A stretch of 64,000 bases of DNA from Lactiplantibacillus modestisalitolerans. Lineage in GTDB: Bacteria > Bacillota > Bacilli > Lactobacillales > Lactobacillaceae. Location of the stretch: positions 62,001 through 126,000 of the forward strand of contig NZ_BJEA01000011.1 of the NCBI RefSeq assembly GCF_005405425.1, given 5' to 3'. The translations under genes and the position numbers were made by a program. Below the pieces are notes generated by a model. The model saw nothing but the letters and a program-made list of their open reading frames with translations, was not told the DNA's origin and ran no database searches. Below, piece after piece: positions 18,339-26,793 of the stretch; position 1 is the first letter of the stretch, and every line of letters starts with the position of its first letter.

Positions 18339-19151
18339 TTATCCAAAGTTCCCAGAAATATAATCATTGGTCAAATCAACCTGTGGATTAGTGAAAATGT
18401 CACCAGTCTCCGCATATTCTAAGACTTTTCCGAGGTTAAAGAATGCCGTGTAATCACTGATCCGGGCAGCTTGTTGCATGTTGTGGGTCACGATGATGAT
18501 CGTATAGTTCTGCTTCAACTCCAATAACGTATCTTCAATTTGACTCGTCGAAATTGGGTCTAACGCACTCGCCGGTTCATCTAATAAGAGAATGTCCGGC
18601 TTAATGGCAATCGCCCGGGCAATGCACAGTCGTTGCTGCTGGCCACCGGAAAGGGCGAGGGCACTTTTATTTAAGTCGTCCTTGACCTGATCCCACATGG
18701 CGGCTTGACGCAAGGAGCGCTCAACGATTTCATCTAATTCCTTCTTATCATTGACACCCCGTTGCCGGAGCGCAAAGGCAATGTTTTCATAAATGGACTT
18801 CGCAAACGGATTTGGTCGTTGAAAAACCATCCCGATGTGTCGGCGCATTTCGTAAACATCAATATCGTTACTATTAATATCCAACCCACGATACATAATT
18901 TTACCCTTAACGGTTGCAATCCGGTCGTTCATCCGGTTAAGTGACCGCAAATAGGTCGATTTACCAGAACCAGACGGTCCAATCAACGCACTAATTTTAT
19001 AGCGTTCAAACTGCAAGTCACCTTCGGAAATAGCTTCCGATTTGCCGTAATAAACGTGGAGGTCCTCCGTTGCTAGGGCGATTTCGTGTTGTTGGGGATC
19101 AAACTTCAAAATGTTCCGTTGATCCGTTGTCATTGAATTGTTAGCTGCCAT
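18339..19151 (-). CDS. pstB: Phosphate ABC transporter ATP-binding protein (upstream copy)
   Basis: Second PstB paralogue, 270 residues, with about 18 extra N-terminal residues over its neighbour. It shows Walker [11 protein letters not shown]-loop [14 protein letters not shown], signature LSGGQQQR and Walker [13 protein letters not shown]. It lies 12 bases after pstA and 9 before the other pstB, so the two ATPases are co-expressed. Confidence 0.96.
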   Translation of the reverse strand: MAANNSMTTDQRNILKFDPQQHEIALATEDLHVYYGKSEAISEGDLQFERYKISALIGPSGSGKSTYLRSLNRMNDRIATVKGKIMYRGLDINSNDIDVYEMRRHIGMVFQRPNPFAKSIYENIAFALRQRGVNDKKELDEIVERSLRQAAMWDQVKDDLNKSALALSGGQQQRLCIARAIAIKPDILLLDEPASALDPISTSQIEDTLLELKQNYTIIIVTHNMQQAARISDYTAFFNLGKVLEYAETGDIFTNPQVDLTNDYISGNFG

Positions 19152-19163
19152 GCAAAGTCCTCC

Positions 19164-20048
19164 TTATTCTGCAGTTAAATGCTTGTAGAGCCGTTTTCCG
19201 AGCCAGCGGGCTAAGAAGTTAAAGAGTAAGACCGCAATGATCAAGACTGCTGAAGAACCAGCTGAAACCGCTTTGGCATCCGGCATAATTCCTTCCGAAT
19301 TAATCTTCCAGATATGAACCGCAAGCGTTTCAGCGGGCCGTAACGGGCTTAACGGACTACTAATGTTGAATGGATTCCAATCACTAAAATCAAGCGCAGG
19401 GGCACTTTGACCCGCCGTGTAAATTAATGCTGCGGCTTCCCCAAAGATTCGACCGGCACTTAAAACGATCCCGGTGATAATGCTTGGTAAGGCGGCTGGT
19501 ACCACGATTTTAGTAACCGTCTCCCACCGTGAAAGTCCCAGAGCGTAGCCCGCTTCCCGTTGGCTATCAGAAATGTTGGCAAGGGCTTCCTCAATACTCC
19601 GGGTCAAAATTGGTAAGTTGAAGACAGTTAAGGCAAACGCCCCCGACAAAATTGAGAAGCCTAACTTGAATTGGACCACGAAGAATAAGTACCCAAACAA
19701 GCCAACAACCACGGACGGTAGTGAACTTAAAATTTCAATCGTCGTGCGAATTAAACTCGTTACCGTATTTTGGGGCGCATATTCGTTCAAATAGATCCCG
19801 GCTCCCAATGAAATCGGTAATGAAATCAACAGCGCCAAGAATAATAGGTAGAAAGAGTTAAAGAGTTGAATTCCAATCCCACCGCCAGCTTCAAAGGCCA
19901 ACGCGGGTGCCGTTAGGAAGTGCCAGGAAATTTTCGGCACCCCTTCAATTAAAATGAAACCGAGCAACGCCAGTAAAATAATGACGACCAGTGCGGCCAC
20001 GCCGTACAGGATGCCAGTTGCAATTTTATCCGTTCGTTTAGCGTTCAT
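19164..20048 (-). CDS. pstA: Phosphate ABC transporter permease PstA
   Basis: Membrane subunit of the phosphate importer with six predicted helices. The ABC permease EAA loop is seen in REAGYALGLSRWETVTKIVVPAALP. The 294-residue product overlaps pstC by 11 bases, which suggests translational coupling. Confidence 0.96.
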   Translation of the reverse strand: MNAKRTDKIATGILYGVAALVVIILLALLGFILIEGVPKISWHFLTAPALAFEAGGGIGIQLFNSFYLLFLALLISLPISLGAGIYLNEYAPQNTVTSLIRTTIEILSSLPSVVVGLFGYLFFVVQFKLGFSILSGAFALTVFNLPILTRSIEEALANISDSQREAGYALGLSRWETVTKIVVPAALPSIITGIVLSAGRIFGEAAALIYTAGQSAPALDFSDWNPFNISSPLSPLRPAETLAVHIWKINSEGIMPDAKAVSAGSSAVLIIAVLLFNFLARWLGKRLYKHLTAE

Positions 20049-20967
20049 TGTTCAATTTCCCCTTTCGACCAATGTAGCGAATTGCCAGGTTGAAGACCAA
20101 GGACATCAACAATAGAATCATCGCTAACGACCAGAGCGCATTATTTTGTAACGACCCCATTACCGTGTTCCCGATGCCCATCGTTAAAATACTGGTTAAC
20201 GTCGAGGCCGGTGATACAAGGTTATGTGGTAACAACGTCGCGTTCCCAATAACCATTTGAACGGCTAAGGCTTCCCCAAACGCCCGGGCCATCCCAAAGA
20301 CAATCGCCGTTAACATTCCTGGAATCGCCGCGCGTAGCACGACTTTATAAATCGTTTGCCAACGGGTTGCGCCTAGTGCGAGCGACGCTTCGCGGTAATA
20401 CCGCGGAACGGCATTCAACGCATCGGCACTCATTGACGTAACGGTTGGTAAAATCATGACAAATAGGACGAAAGTCCCGGACAGGATGCCGTAACCACTG
20501 CCGCCAAACGTGTGGCGGACAAACGGAACGACCACTTGTAACCCAATGAACCCGTAAACAACGGATGGAATCCCAACCAGCAATTCAGTAACCGGCCGTA
20601 AAACCTTAGCCCCGCGTCGTGGTGAGATTTCAGTCATGAAGACCGCCGTTCCAATCGCAAACGGGGTCGCAATCAAGGCGGATAAAATCGTAATCAAAAA
20701 TGACCCGACAATCATAGGTAAGGCCCCGACGTCTGGTTGACCGTTAGCACCAGTCGTGCCCGGGTTCCATTCCGTACCGCTTAAAAATTGCCATAAATTA
20801 ATATGGTTTTGGAAAAAGGTTGCTAATCCCCGTGACGCCACAAAGTAAAAGATCAAGAAAACAACGCCAACGATCAGTGCTAAACAAAATAGACTGACCG
20901 CCTTCCCGCGCCGTTCAATTTTACTTGCGAGCGATTTTTTTAATAAACTTTCGCGAATCTTATCCAT
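20038..20967 (-). CDS. pstC: Phosphate ABC transporter permease PstC
   Basis: Partner permease of PstA (309 residues, six predicted helices). The EAA loop reads REASLALGATRWQTIYKVVLRAAIPG. It starts 10 bases after pstS and its last bases overlap pstA. Confidence 0.96.
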   Translation of the reverse strand: MDKIRESLLKKSLASKIERRGKAVSLFCLALIVGVVFLIFYFVASRGLATFFQNHINLWQFLSGTEWNPGTTGANGQPDVGALPMIVGSFLITILSALIATPFAIGTAVFMTEISPRRGAKVLRPVTELLVGIPSVVYGFIGLQVVVPFVRHTFGGSGYGILSGTFVLFVMILPTVTSMSADALNAVPRYYREASLALGATRWQTIYKVVLRAAIPGMLTAIVFGMARAFGEALAVQMVIGNATLLPHNLVSPASTLTSILTMGIGNTVMGSLQNNALWSLAMILLLMSLVFNLAIRYIGRKGKLNNER

Positions 20968-20977
20968 GCGCTCCCCC

Positions 20978-21853
20978 TCATTTCACTGCCGTAACTTTAC
21001 CGGCTGCACTCCGTTGCACTTGCATTTCATGGACGGAAATATAACCGAGTTGCTTAACTAATTTTTGCTGTACCGCGGGTGATAAGACGTAATCAATAAA
21101 CTGCTTAGTCAGTTGATTAGGCCGTTGCCCCGTGTATAAATGTTCATATGACCAGATGTACCACCGGTTTTGGCGGACGTTGGTTTCAGTTGGGCGCACC
21201 CCGTCAACGCGGACGGCTTGAACCGATTGATCTAAGTATGAAAAGGCGACGTAACTAATCGCTCCCGGCGTACTAGCGACAATTGAACGCGCTAGCCCCG
21301 ATGAGTCTTGTTCCTGTGAATCCGCACTCGCATGACCTTTCAGCGCATAACTTTCGAAGGTCTTACGCGTTCCGGAGCCCTGAGCACGGTTAATCAGCGT
21401 GATTGGTAAGTTGTTACCCCCAACCTCACGCCAATTCTTAACTTTGCCAGTAAAAATATCAATTAATTGTTGTTGCGTTAAGTTGGAGACGCCCACCTGC
21501 TTATTTACAATTGGCGCAATTCCGACAACGGCAACCCGATGGTCTTTTAGCTTACTTGCTTGAATGCCACTCTGTTCTTCAGCGAAAATATCTGAATTTC
21601 CAATCGCGACGGCGCCGGATTGAATTTGACTAAGGCCGGTCCCGGAACCACCGCCCTGCACATTAATAAAGACACCCGCATGATTACTACTATATTGTTC
21701 ACCGGCAGCTTCGACTAATGGTTGTAAAGCGGTGGACCCAACTGCGGTGATTGACTGCCCGGCGTTGGTCTTTTCACGGTTCGTATAGCCAAACCCGACC
21801 AAAACACCGATCACGATCAGTCCAAGTAATTGGATGACCCGACTTTTTTTCAT
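20978..21853 (-). CDS. pstS: Phosphate-binding protein PstS without lipobox
   Basis: Substrate-binding protein of the Pst importer. The phosphate-binding motifs TAVGSTALQPL, NVQGGGSGTGLSQ and NRAQGSGTR are all present. I start it at the ATG 21851-21853, which has AGGAGG nine bases upstream; an in-frame ATG seven codons earlier covers that site. The N-terminus has a hydrophobic helix (about residues 8-24) but no cysteine, so it cannot be lipid-anchored like most Gram-positive PstS proteins and may be held by an uncleaved signal anchor. A PhoP-box-like array lies 49-87 bases upstream. Confidence 0.94.
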   Translation of the reverse strand: MKKSRVIQLLGLIVIGVLVGFGYTNREKTNAGQSITAVGSTALQPLVEAAGEQYSSNHAGVFINVQGGGSGTGLSQIQSGAVAIGNSDIFAEEQSGIQASKLKDHRVAVVGIAPIVNKQVGVSNLTQQQLIDIFTGKVKNWREVGGNNLPITLINRAQGSGTRKTFESYALKGHASADSQEQDSSGLARSIVASTPGAISYVAFSYLDQSVQAVRVDGVRPTETNVRQNRWYIWSYEHLYTGQRPNQLTKQFIDYVLSPAVQQKLVKQLGYISVHEMQVQRSAAGKVTAVK

Positions 21854-21901
21854 AACAAAATACCTCCTACCCATTGCTCAATATCAATAATACAAAGTTT
21901 G

Positions 21902-21940
21902 TGTAAATGCTTGATATGGGTTATGTAAAGATTGTGTAAA
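21902..21940 (-). promoter_or_regulatory. PhoP box array upstream of pst operon
   Basis: On the minus strand TTTACA occurs at 21935-21940, 21924-21929 and 21902-21907, with a diverged CATATC at 21913-21918, so the units fall exactly 11 bp apart. This matches the direct-repeat PHO box bound by Bacillus PhoP (TTAACA-like hexamers about 5 bp apart). The same array lies upstream of the second pstS and of phnD. Confidence 0.85.
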
Positions 21941-21973
21941 GGTCGAATTATTTTTATCAAGTTTTATAAAAAA

Positions 21974-22021
21974 AACGCTAACCGCTTAAAATCAGCCTCC
22001 CGATTTTAAGTGATTAGCGTT
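21974..22021 (-). terminator. Terminator of the phoPR operon
   Basis: A long inverted repeat (AACGCTAA and CTTAAAATC arms with a small mismatch) lies 20 bases beyond the phoR stop. On the minus strand it is followed by eight T. It separates phoPR from pstS. Confidence 0.92.
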
Positions 22022-22040
22022 AAATTCATTTGTTTTTGCT

Positions 22041-23447
22041 TCACGAAGTTGGTTGATTAAGCGGCAAGCTAACCCGCATCGTCGTGCCAACACTGCGTTG
22101 ACTTGTTACGGTAATTGTCCCGTGCAACGCATTGACCAGTTCCTTAACAATTGCCAGTCCGAGCCCCGTTCCACTAACCACCTGCTGGGAGCGCGATGAA
22201 CTGGCGCGGTAAAAACGTTCAAAAATCCGTTGCTGATCCTCCGCACTAATGCCGATTCCCGTATCGGTAATCTCTAGCACCCACGTTGAGGCCGTCTGAC
22301 TCGTCGTAATCGTCACCCGGCCGTTTTGGCGATTATACTTGATGGCGTTTGTCAGTAAATTTTTAATAATTTGATCTAACTTACGCCGGTCAGTCGTAAC
22401 GGTTAAGGTCGCCGGGACCTGGTTCGTAACGGTTAAGGCTTGCCGTGAAATCGCCTGCTGTAAGACCGCTAGTTCTTGCGTAACGACCTCGTGTACCGAG
22501 ACCGGTCCTAACTCCAGTTTGGTCGTATTCTGCGCCCGAATTCGGGACAACGATAAGACGTCTTGAATTAGGTCAATCAACCGCTGACTTTCATCCGCAA
22601 TAATATGCAAAAATTGGTCCAGCGTTTCCGGATCATCTTTGGCTCCGCTAAGTAACGTTTCCGTAAAGCCGGCAATCGCCGTAATCGGCGTCTTTAACTC
22701 GTGGCTCGCGTTACTAACGAAGTCATCCTGCATTTTTTCAATCATGTAAACTTCCGTAATATCGTAAAGCATTAACACAATTTGAAAATGCGAGCGACTG
22801 CCCTGAATAAAAACGGTCGAAGCTTCCACCACCTGCGTATTCGGGGCCGGCGTTAGCGTCACGGTCGCGCGCTGATTCTGGCGGGAAGTGATCGTATCCT
22901 CAATAATTTTCGTTAACGCGTATAACTGAATATCTTTGGTATAGATGTGGGCAACGGCGTTAATTGATTCTTGCAGTAACTCACTCATTGCCGGGTTAGA
23001 TAATTGGACCTGCCGCTGATGGTCGATCACCATCACCCCAACGGGTAAGTAGCGCATGATCATCATTAGCTCTTTTTCTTGTAATTCGGCCCGACGTGTT
23101 TGACTGCGCTGGTAACTTTCAAGTTGATTAACCGCCTGCGACAGACTGTATAATGGGTCCGACTGCGGTAATAAAATATGCGGCGGAAATTGCTGACTAC
23201 TCATCTGACGAAGCTTAGCTTCCATTCGATCCAACGTTTTCTGCCGCTCACGTTGCTGATACCAAACGATACTACCCTCAATCACGACGAATAGGGCTAT
23301 AACGATGACAACCCCTAAAACCAACGGCCACGACCAGCGAAACGGTGCTAAGTGTTGAATCACCACGAGGATCATCAACGTTAACAGCACGTTTTCCAAG
23401 GTCAGTAGCCGTAAATTTTGTTGCCAGCGTTTATGCATGGCTATCAC
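22041..23447 (-). CDS. phoR: Phosphate-sensing sensor histidine kinase PhoR
   Basis: Membrane kinase of the phosphate two-component system. Two membrane helices (about 16-34 and 40-62) lie close together with almost no extracytoplasmic loop, so sensing is likely through PhoU/Pst. Then come a PAS-like region (about 125-235), a HisKA domain with His249 in VSNASHELKTP and a HATPase domain with NAIKYN, TDTGIGI and GTGLGLAIV. The start could also be the ATG at codon 4. It overlaps phoP by 17 bases and lies just before the pst operon. Confidence 0.94.
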   Translation of the reverse strand: MIAMHKRWQQNLRLLTLENVLLTLMILVVIQHLAPFRWSWPLVLGVVIVIALFVVIEGSIVWYQQRERQKTLDRMEAKLRQMSSQQFPPHILLPQSDPLYSLSQAVNQLESYQRSQTRRAELQEKELMMIMRYLPVGVMVIDHQRQVQLSNPAMSELLQESINAVAHIYTKDIQLYALTKIIEDTITSRQNQRATVTLTPAPNTQVVEASTVFIQGSRSHFQIVLMLYDITEVYMIEKMQDDFVSNASHELKTPITAIAGFTETLLSGAKDDPETLDQFLHIIADESQRLIDLIQDVLSLSRIRAQNTTKLELGPVSVHEVVTQELAVLQQAISRQALTVTNQVPATLTVTTDRRKLDQIIKNLLTNAIKYNRQNGRVTITTSQTASTWVLEITDTGIGISAEDQQRIFERFYRASSSRSQQVVSGTGLGLAIVKELVNALHGTITVTSQRSVGTTMRVSLPLNQPTS

Positions 23448-24153
23448 CTACGAACTCGTAACCAAAGCCCCGCACCGTCCGAATCAACCGCGGCTTCTTT
23501 GGGTCAAGTTCTATTTTTTCACGCAAGTGCGAGATATGAATATCGACAATCCGCGTTTCACTGGCATAATCGTAGCCCCAAACGTGGTTCAAAATGGCAT
23601 CGCGACTTAAAACGCGACCCTCACGCTTAATAAAATAAACTAAGAGTTCAAATTCTTTCGGCGTTAAGCTAATGTTATGCCCGTCACGGGTCACCCGGTA
23701 TTTATTTTGATCAATTTGTAAGTTACCCACGGTCATAATGGCACGATTGGTCACCGGAGCTGGGGCCGCCGCACTCGTTGCGGGTACAGCGCGCCGAATC
23801 ACCGCCTTAATCCGGGCTAAGACTTCCCGTGGTGAAAATGGCTTCGTAATGTAGTCATCGGCCCCCAATTCTAACCCGAAGACTTTATCAAACTCATCAT
23901 TTTTAGCGGTCACAATAATAATTGGCGTACGCACCTTTTCTTGGCGCAACCGTTTCGTGACCTCCATCCCATCTAATTTAGGCAACATTAAATCTAATAA
24001 GATACAGGTAAAGGACTGGGCCAACGCTAGCGATAGCGCGGCCGCTCCGTCCGTCGCCGTTACCACCTCGTAACCTGCTTGTTTTAAATTATATGATAGT
24101 AACGTTACGATGGCCGGTTCGTCATCTACCACTAAAATCTTATCCATGGTCAT
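23431..24153 (-). CDS. phoP: Phosphate response regulator PhoP
   Basis: OmpR-type regulator that activates phosphate-starvation genes when phosphorylated. The receiver domain has the acidic pair DD near residues 10-11, phospho-acceptor Asp54 in LLDLMLP and Lys in VTAKND. The C-terminal winged helix (about 140-235) ends RTVRGFGYEF. AGGAGG precedes the start; ATG at codon 1 or 3 is possible. It is the likely binder of the three 11-bp arrays in this window. It overlaps the MinJ-like gene by one base, so it may be transcribed from that gene's promoter. Confidence 0.95.
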   Translation of the reverse strand: MTMDKILVVDDEPAIVTLLSYNLKQAGYEVVTATDGAAALSLALAQSFTCILLDLMLPKLDGMEVTKRLRQEKVRTPIIIVTAKNDEFDKVFGLELGADDYITKPFSPREVLARIKAVIRRAVPATSAAAPAPVTNRAIMTVGNLQIDQNKYRVTRDGHNISLTPKEFELLVYFIKREGRVLSRDAILNHVWGYDYASETRIVDIHISHLREKIELDPKKPRLIRTVRGFGYEFVGDSHA

Positions 24154-25328
24154 TAATCCTCCTGATCAGTGAATAACACTATCCCTAACTCGTGTGGTGC
24201 ACCGTCATAGATCGCCGTTTCGGTAATAATTAATTCTTGTTGAACGTTGCGCACCTTTAAGTGAACGTACGTCGGACTCGCTAGGAGTGCCTTATAAAAC
24301 TGTGATTCAGTATGCACCGGTTTGCGATTACATTCCAAAATAACGTCACCTAATCCTAAATTTAAGCGGTCAGCTGGCGTGTGCGTTCGTAACCCAATCA
24401 CCCGAACACCCTGTTCAGTATCTGAAAACCGAAATGGTTGGCGAGCATCGTGATACCGGTGTTGAGCCAGCGCTAAACCAACTAGTCCAACGACCACTAA
24501 CATCAACCCCAACAACCACTGCGGGCTGAGCGCCGCAAAGTGCGCCCCCAACGCAAACACGATGCTAACGAGTGCGATCCAGCCGTAGCGCTTGGCGAGT
24601 CGAACCCAGGCTAACTCTGGTAGTTGTTTATAAACGCGGGCACTTAGCCCCACTAACAACGGTAATAGGAGGACGCTAAACGTCTGCTCCCCAATCGTAA
24701 AGACGGGCCACCAACTCAAACTCGCATGCAACCAGTCCCCCGGAATCAACACCCCAACGGGAACGACCAGTAGCTGTTGCCACCGATAACGGACCAGTCG
24801 CTTCCCCCGCTGATCCGGCTGCAACTCGGGAGAATTTCCTTGTCGCTTATGCCAACGTAGCAAAATTGCCGTCATCATTAAGAGGGCCGCTAATAGGATT
24901 AAAGCGTTGACGACAAGCCCCCCGCTCATGCTAGTCGTCCTAACCCCATAGTGCTCCAACCAACCACTAAGATCCGTTAGTTGGGGACTAAACGCCCAGT
25001 ACCCGACCCAGCTCAGCGCAAAGACCGTTGCCGGAATCAGCATGGTTGGCAAAACCACCAGACTGATGACTGCTAGGAGCTCGTAAATGACGACCCAAAC
25101 GGGTGCCACCACCAGTCCCAGTACTAAACTGATAGCCGTCGTCACAATGCCGAATAATAGCCCGTCTAATAAGAAGTGCCGAACCTCCGTCAACTGTGGA
25201 TTAATGGCACTGTGAAACTGACGACGCTCATACTGAACGCGCCGCCGAGCAGTTAAATAACTCCGAATCAAGCCGACCCAGAGTAATGGCTGTAATAAGA
25301 ACAACTCGAAAATTTTTAGTAATTGCAT
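24153..25328 (-). CDS. MinJ-like polytopic membrane protein with C-terminal PDZ domain
   Basis: About 391 residues with seven or eight membrane helices and a C-terminal PDZ domain (about 300-385: VRVIGLRTHTPADRLNLGLGDVILE). This is the layout of Bacillus MinJ (YvjD), a topological bridge between DivIVA and MinD/divisome. I start at the ATG 25326-25328; a longer frame from 25391 would run through the promoter. In Bacillus minJ lies downstream of ftsEX-ctpB near prfB-secA; here it directly follows prfB. Lactobacilli lack a typical MinCDE role for it, so a division or secretion function is inference. Confidence 0.75.
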   Translation of the reverse strand: MQLLKIFELFLLQPLLWVGLIRSYLTARRRVQYERRQFHSAINPQLTEVRHFLLDGLLFGIVTTAISLVLGLVVAPVWVVIYELLAVISLVVLPTMLIPATVFALSWVGYWAFSPQLTDLSGWLEHYGVRTTSMSGGLVVNALILLAALLMMTAILLRWHKRQGNSPELQPDQRGKRLVRYRWQQLLVVPVGVLIPGDWLHASLSWWPVFTIGEQTFSVLLLPLLVGLSARVYKQLPELAWVRLAKRYGWIALVSIVFALGAHFAALSPQWLLGLMLVVVGLVGLALAQHRYHDARQPFRFSDTEQGVRVIGLRTHTPADRLNLGLGDVILECNRKPVHTESQFYKALLASPTYVHLKVRNVQQELIITETAIYDGAPHELGIVLFTDQED

Positions 25329-25362
25329 ATGCGCGGGACCCCTCACGTTAAACTCTGAAATT

Positions 25363-25371
25363 AGTATAGCA
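25363..25371 (-). promoter_or_regulatory. Extended -10 promoter for the MinJ-like-phoP-phoR group
   Basis: TGCTATACT on the minus strand is an extended -10 element, with a weak TTGGTC -35 at 25386-25391 (17-bp spacer). It lies about 35 bases before the chosen start and after the prfB terminator region boundary. Confidence 0.6.
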
Positions 25372-25460
25372 TTTTTACCACTACAGACCAACGCCGTTTC
25401 TTCGCCCTAGCGGTTACAAACGATTTAGCAATGTTCGTTTATTATAAAATTAATGATAAA

Positions 25461-25508
25461 AATAATACTAAGCCAACGTTCCATCCGGGGCGCTAACTTA
25501 GTATTATT
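25461..25508 (-). terminator. Terminator of prfB
   Basis: A perfect 12-bp stem (AATAATACTAAG and complement) with a 24-nt structured loop begins 4 bases past the prfB stop. On the minus strand it ends in a T-rich run. Confidence 0.85.
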
Positions 25509-25512
25509 GTAA

Positions 25513-26629
25513 TTATTGTGGATTTTTCTGTGCTAACCGCCATTGGAGGTAAGCATCCATGAATGGATCCAAGTCACCATCCATGACCGCCTGCCCGTCG
25601 TGGGATTCATAGTTCGTTCGGTGGTCCTTGACCATCGTATACGGGTGGAAAACATAGGAGCGAATTTGCGAGCCCCAACCAATCTCAAGTTGCTCCCCTT
25701 GAATGGCCGCCCGTTCCTTCGCCTTCTTTTCTTCTTCACGTTCGTATAACTTAGCCCGTAACATGTTTAACGCCGTCTGTCGGTTTTGTAACTGGGAACG
25801 CTGGGCCTGACTAGCCACAACGATTCCAGTTGGGACGTGCGTAATCCGAACGGCTGAAGACGTTTTGTTAACGTGCTGACCACCAGCACCGCTCGCACGG
25901 TAAACGTCAACTTTTAAATCTTCTGGACGAATATCGACGTCGACCGTGTCGTCTAATTCTGGCATGACGTCAACACTGGCAAACGACGTATGCCGCCGGC
26001 CAGCCGCGTCAAACGGTGAAATCCGTACAAGTCGGTGAACGCCCTTTTCGGAACGCAAATAACCATAAGCGTTATGCCCACTAATTAAAAGCGTCACGCT
26101 CTTGATTCCAGCTTCGTCTCCAGCTTGGTAATCCATGGTTTCCACTTTAAAATGATGGCTTTCCGCCCACCGCGTGTACATCCGTAGCAACATCGAACCC
26201 CAATCCTGCGATTCGGTTCCCCCGGCCCCCGGGTGGATTTCTAAGATGGCATTATTCCGATCATACGGGCCATCCAGTAATAAGTTTAACCGGTATTGCT
26301 GCAAATCATGCTGAGCCTGCGCAAAGTCAGTTTCAAAATCAGCCTGCATCTCCGCATCCGGTTCCTCATTTAAAAGCTCGTAGGCAACGGCCAAGTCCCC
26401 TACTTCGTCCGCCAACGTTTTAAACGCTTCAAACTTGCCTTTTAACGTATTCGTTTCATCAATGACGTGCTGTGCGTGCTCCTGGTCGTCCCAAAAACCG
26501 GGTTCGGCCATCCGGGCTTCGTTTTCTTGGATGCTTTCGTTCAACGCATCTAAGTCAAAGCGACCCCCTAAAGTCGGTAACCGCACGCTGCATGTCTTCA
26601 ATCAGGTGTTTATATTCACTTAATTCCAC
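25513..26629 (-). CDS. prfB: Peptide chain release factor 2, expressed by programmed +1 frameshift
   Basis: Terminates translation at UGA and UAA. The first 24 codons run from a GTG start (26627-26629, AGAAGGG six bases upstream) through an [11 protein letters not shown] region to an in-frame UGA at 26555-26557. Just before it stands the frameshift signal: AGGGGG (26564-26569), then CTT TGA C. A +1 slip on CTT continues at GAC 26556, giving a product of about 371 residues. The main frame carries SPF (ISPFDAAG, anticodon-like discriminator) and GGQ in [10 protein letters not shown]. The UGA makes RF2 autoregulate its own level, as in most bacteria. An ATG-started 362-residue reading of the second frame alone would be wrong. 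Confidence 0.96.
26554..26569 (-). promoter_or_regulatory. RF2 programmed frameshift site
   Basis: On the minus strand AGGGGG, a 3-base spacer and CTTTGAC form the classic element: an internal Shine-Dalgarno-like hexamer, a CTT slip codon, the in-frame UGA and a following C that weakens termination. The spacing equals that of Escherichia coli prfB. Confidence 0.96.
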
Positions 26630-26654
26630 AAAGCGCCCTTCTTTCAACTTATTT

Positions 26655-26684
26655 ATTATAGATTTTATAATTAGTTAAAAACAA
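26655..26684 (-). promoter_or_regulatory. prfB promoter
   Basis: TTGTTT (26679-26684) and TATAAT (26655-26660) are 18 bp apart on the minus strand, about 25 bases before the GTG start. The -35 element lies inside the T-tract of the secA terminator. Confidence 0.75.
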
Positions 26685-26687
26685 AAC

Positions 26688-26745
26688 GTGGACTAACAGG
26701 TCGTCGTTGCTTGCCTCCGCACGCGCCAATCGCCTCTTAGTCCAC
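26688..26745 (-). terminator. secA terminator with long arm
   Basis: GTGGACTAA and its exact complement are 40 bases apart, enclosing a G/C-rich segment that can form a further hairpin. On the minus strand the structure is followed by GTTTTGTTTTT, so it should terminate secA. Confidence 0.75.
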
Positions 26746-26793
26746 CTTTGCCGGTTGCGTTTAACCGTTTCTTTTAACCAAATTTCACCGTTA

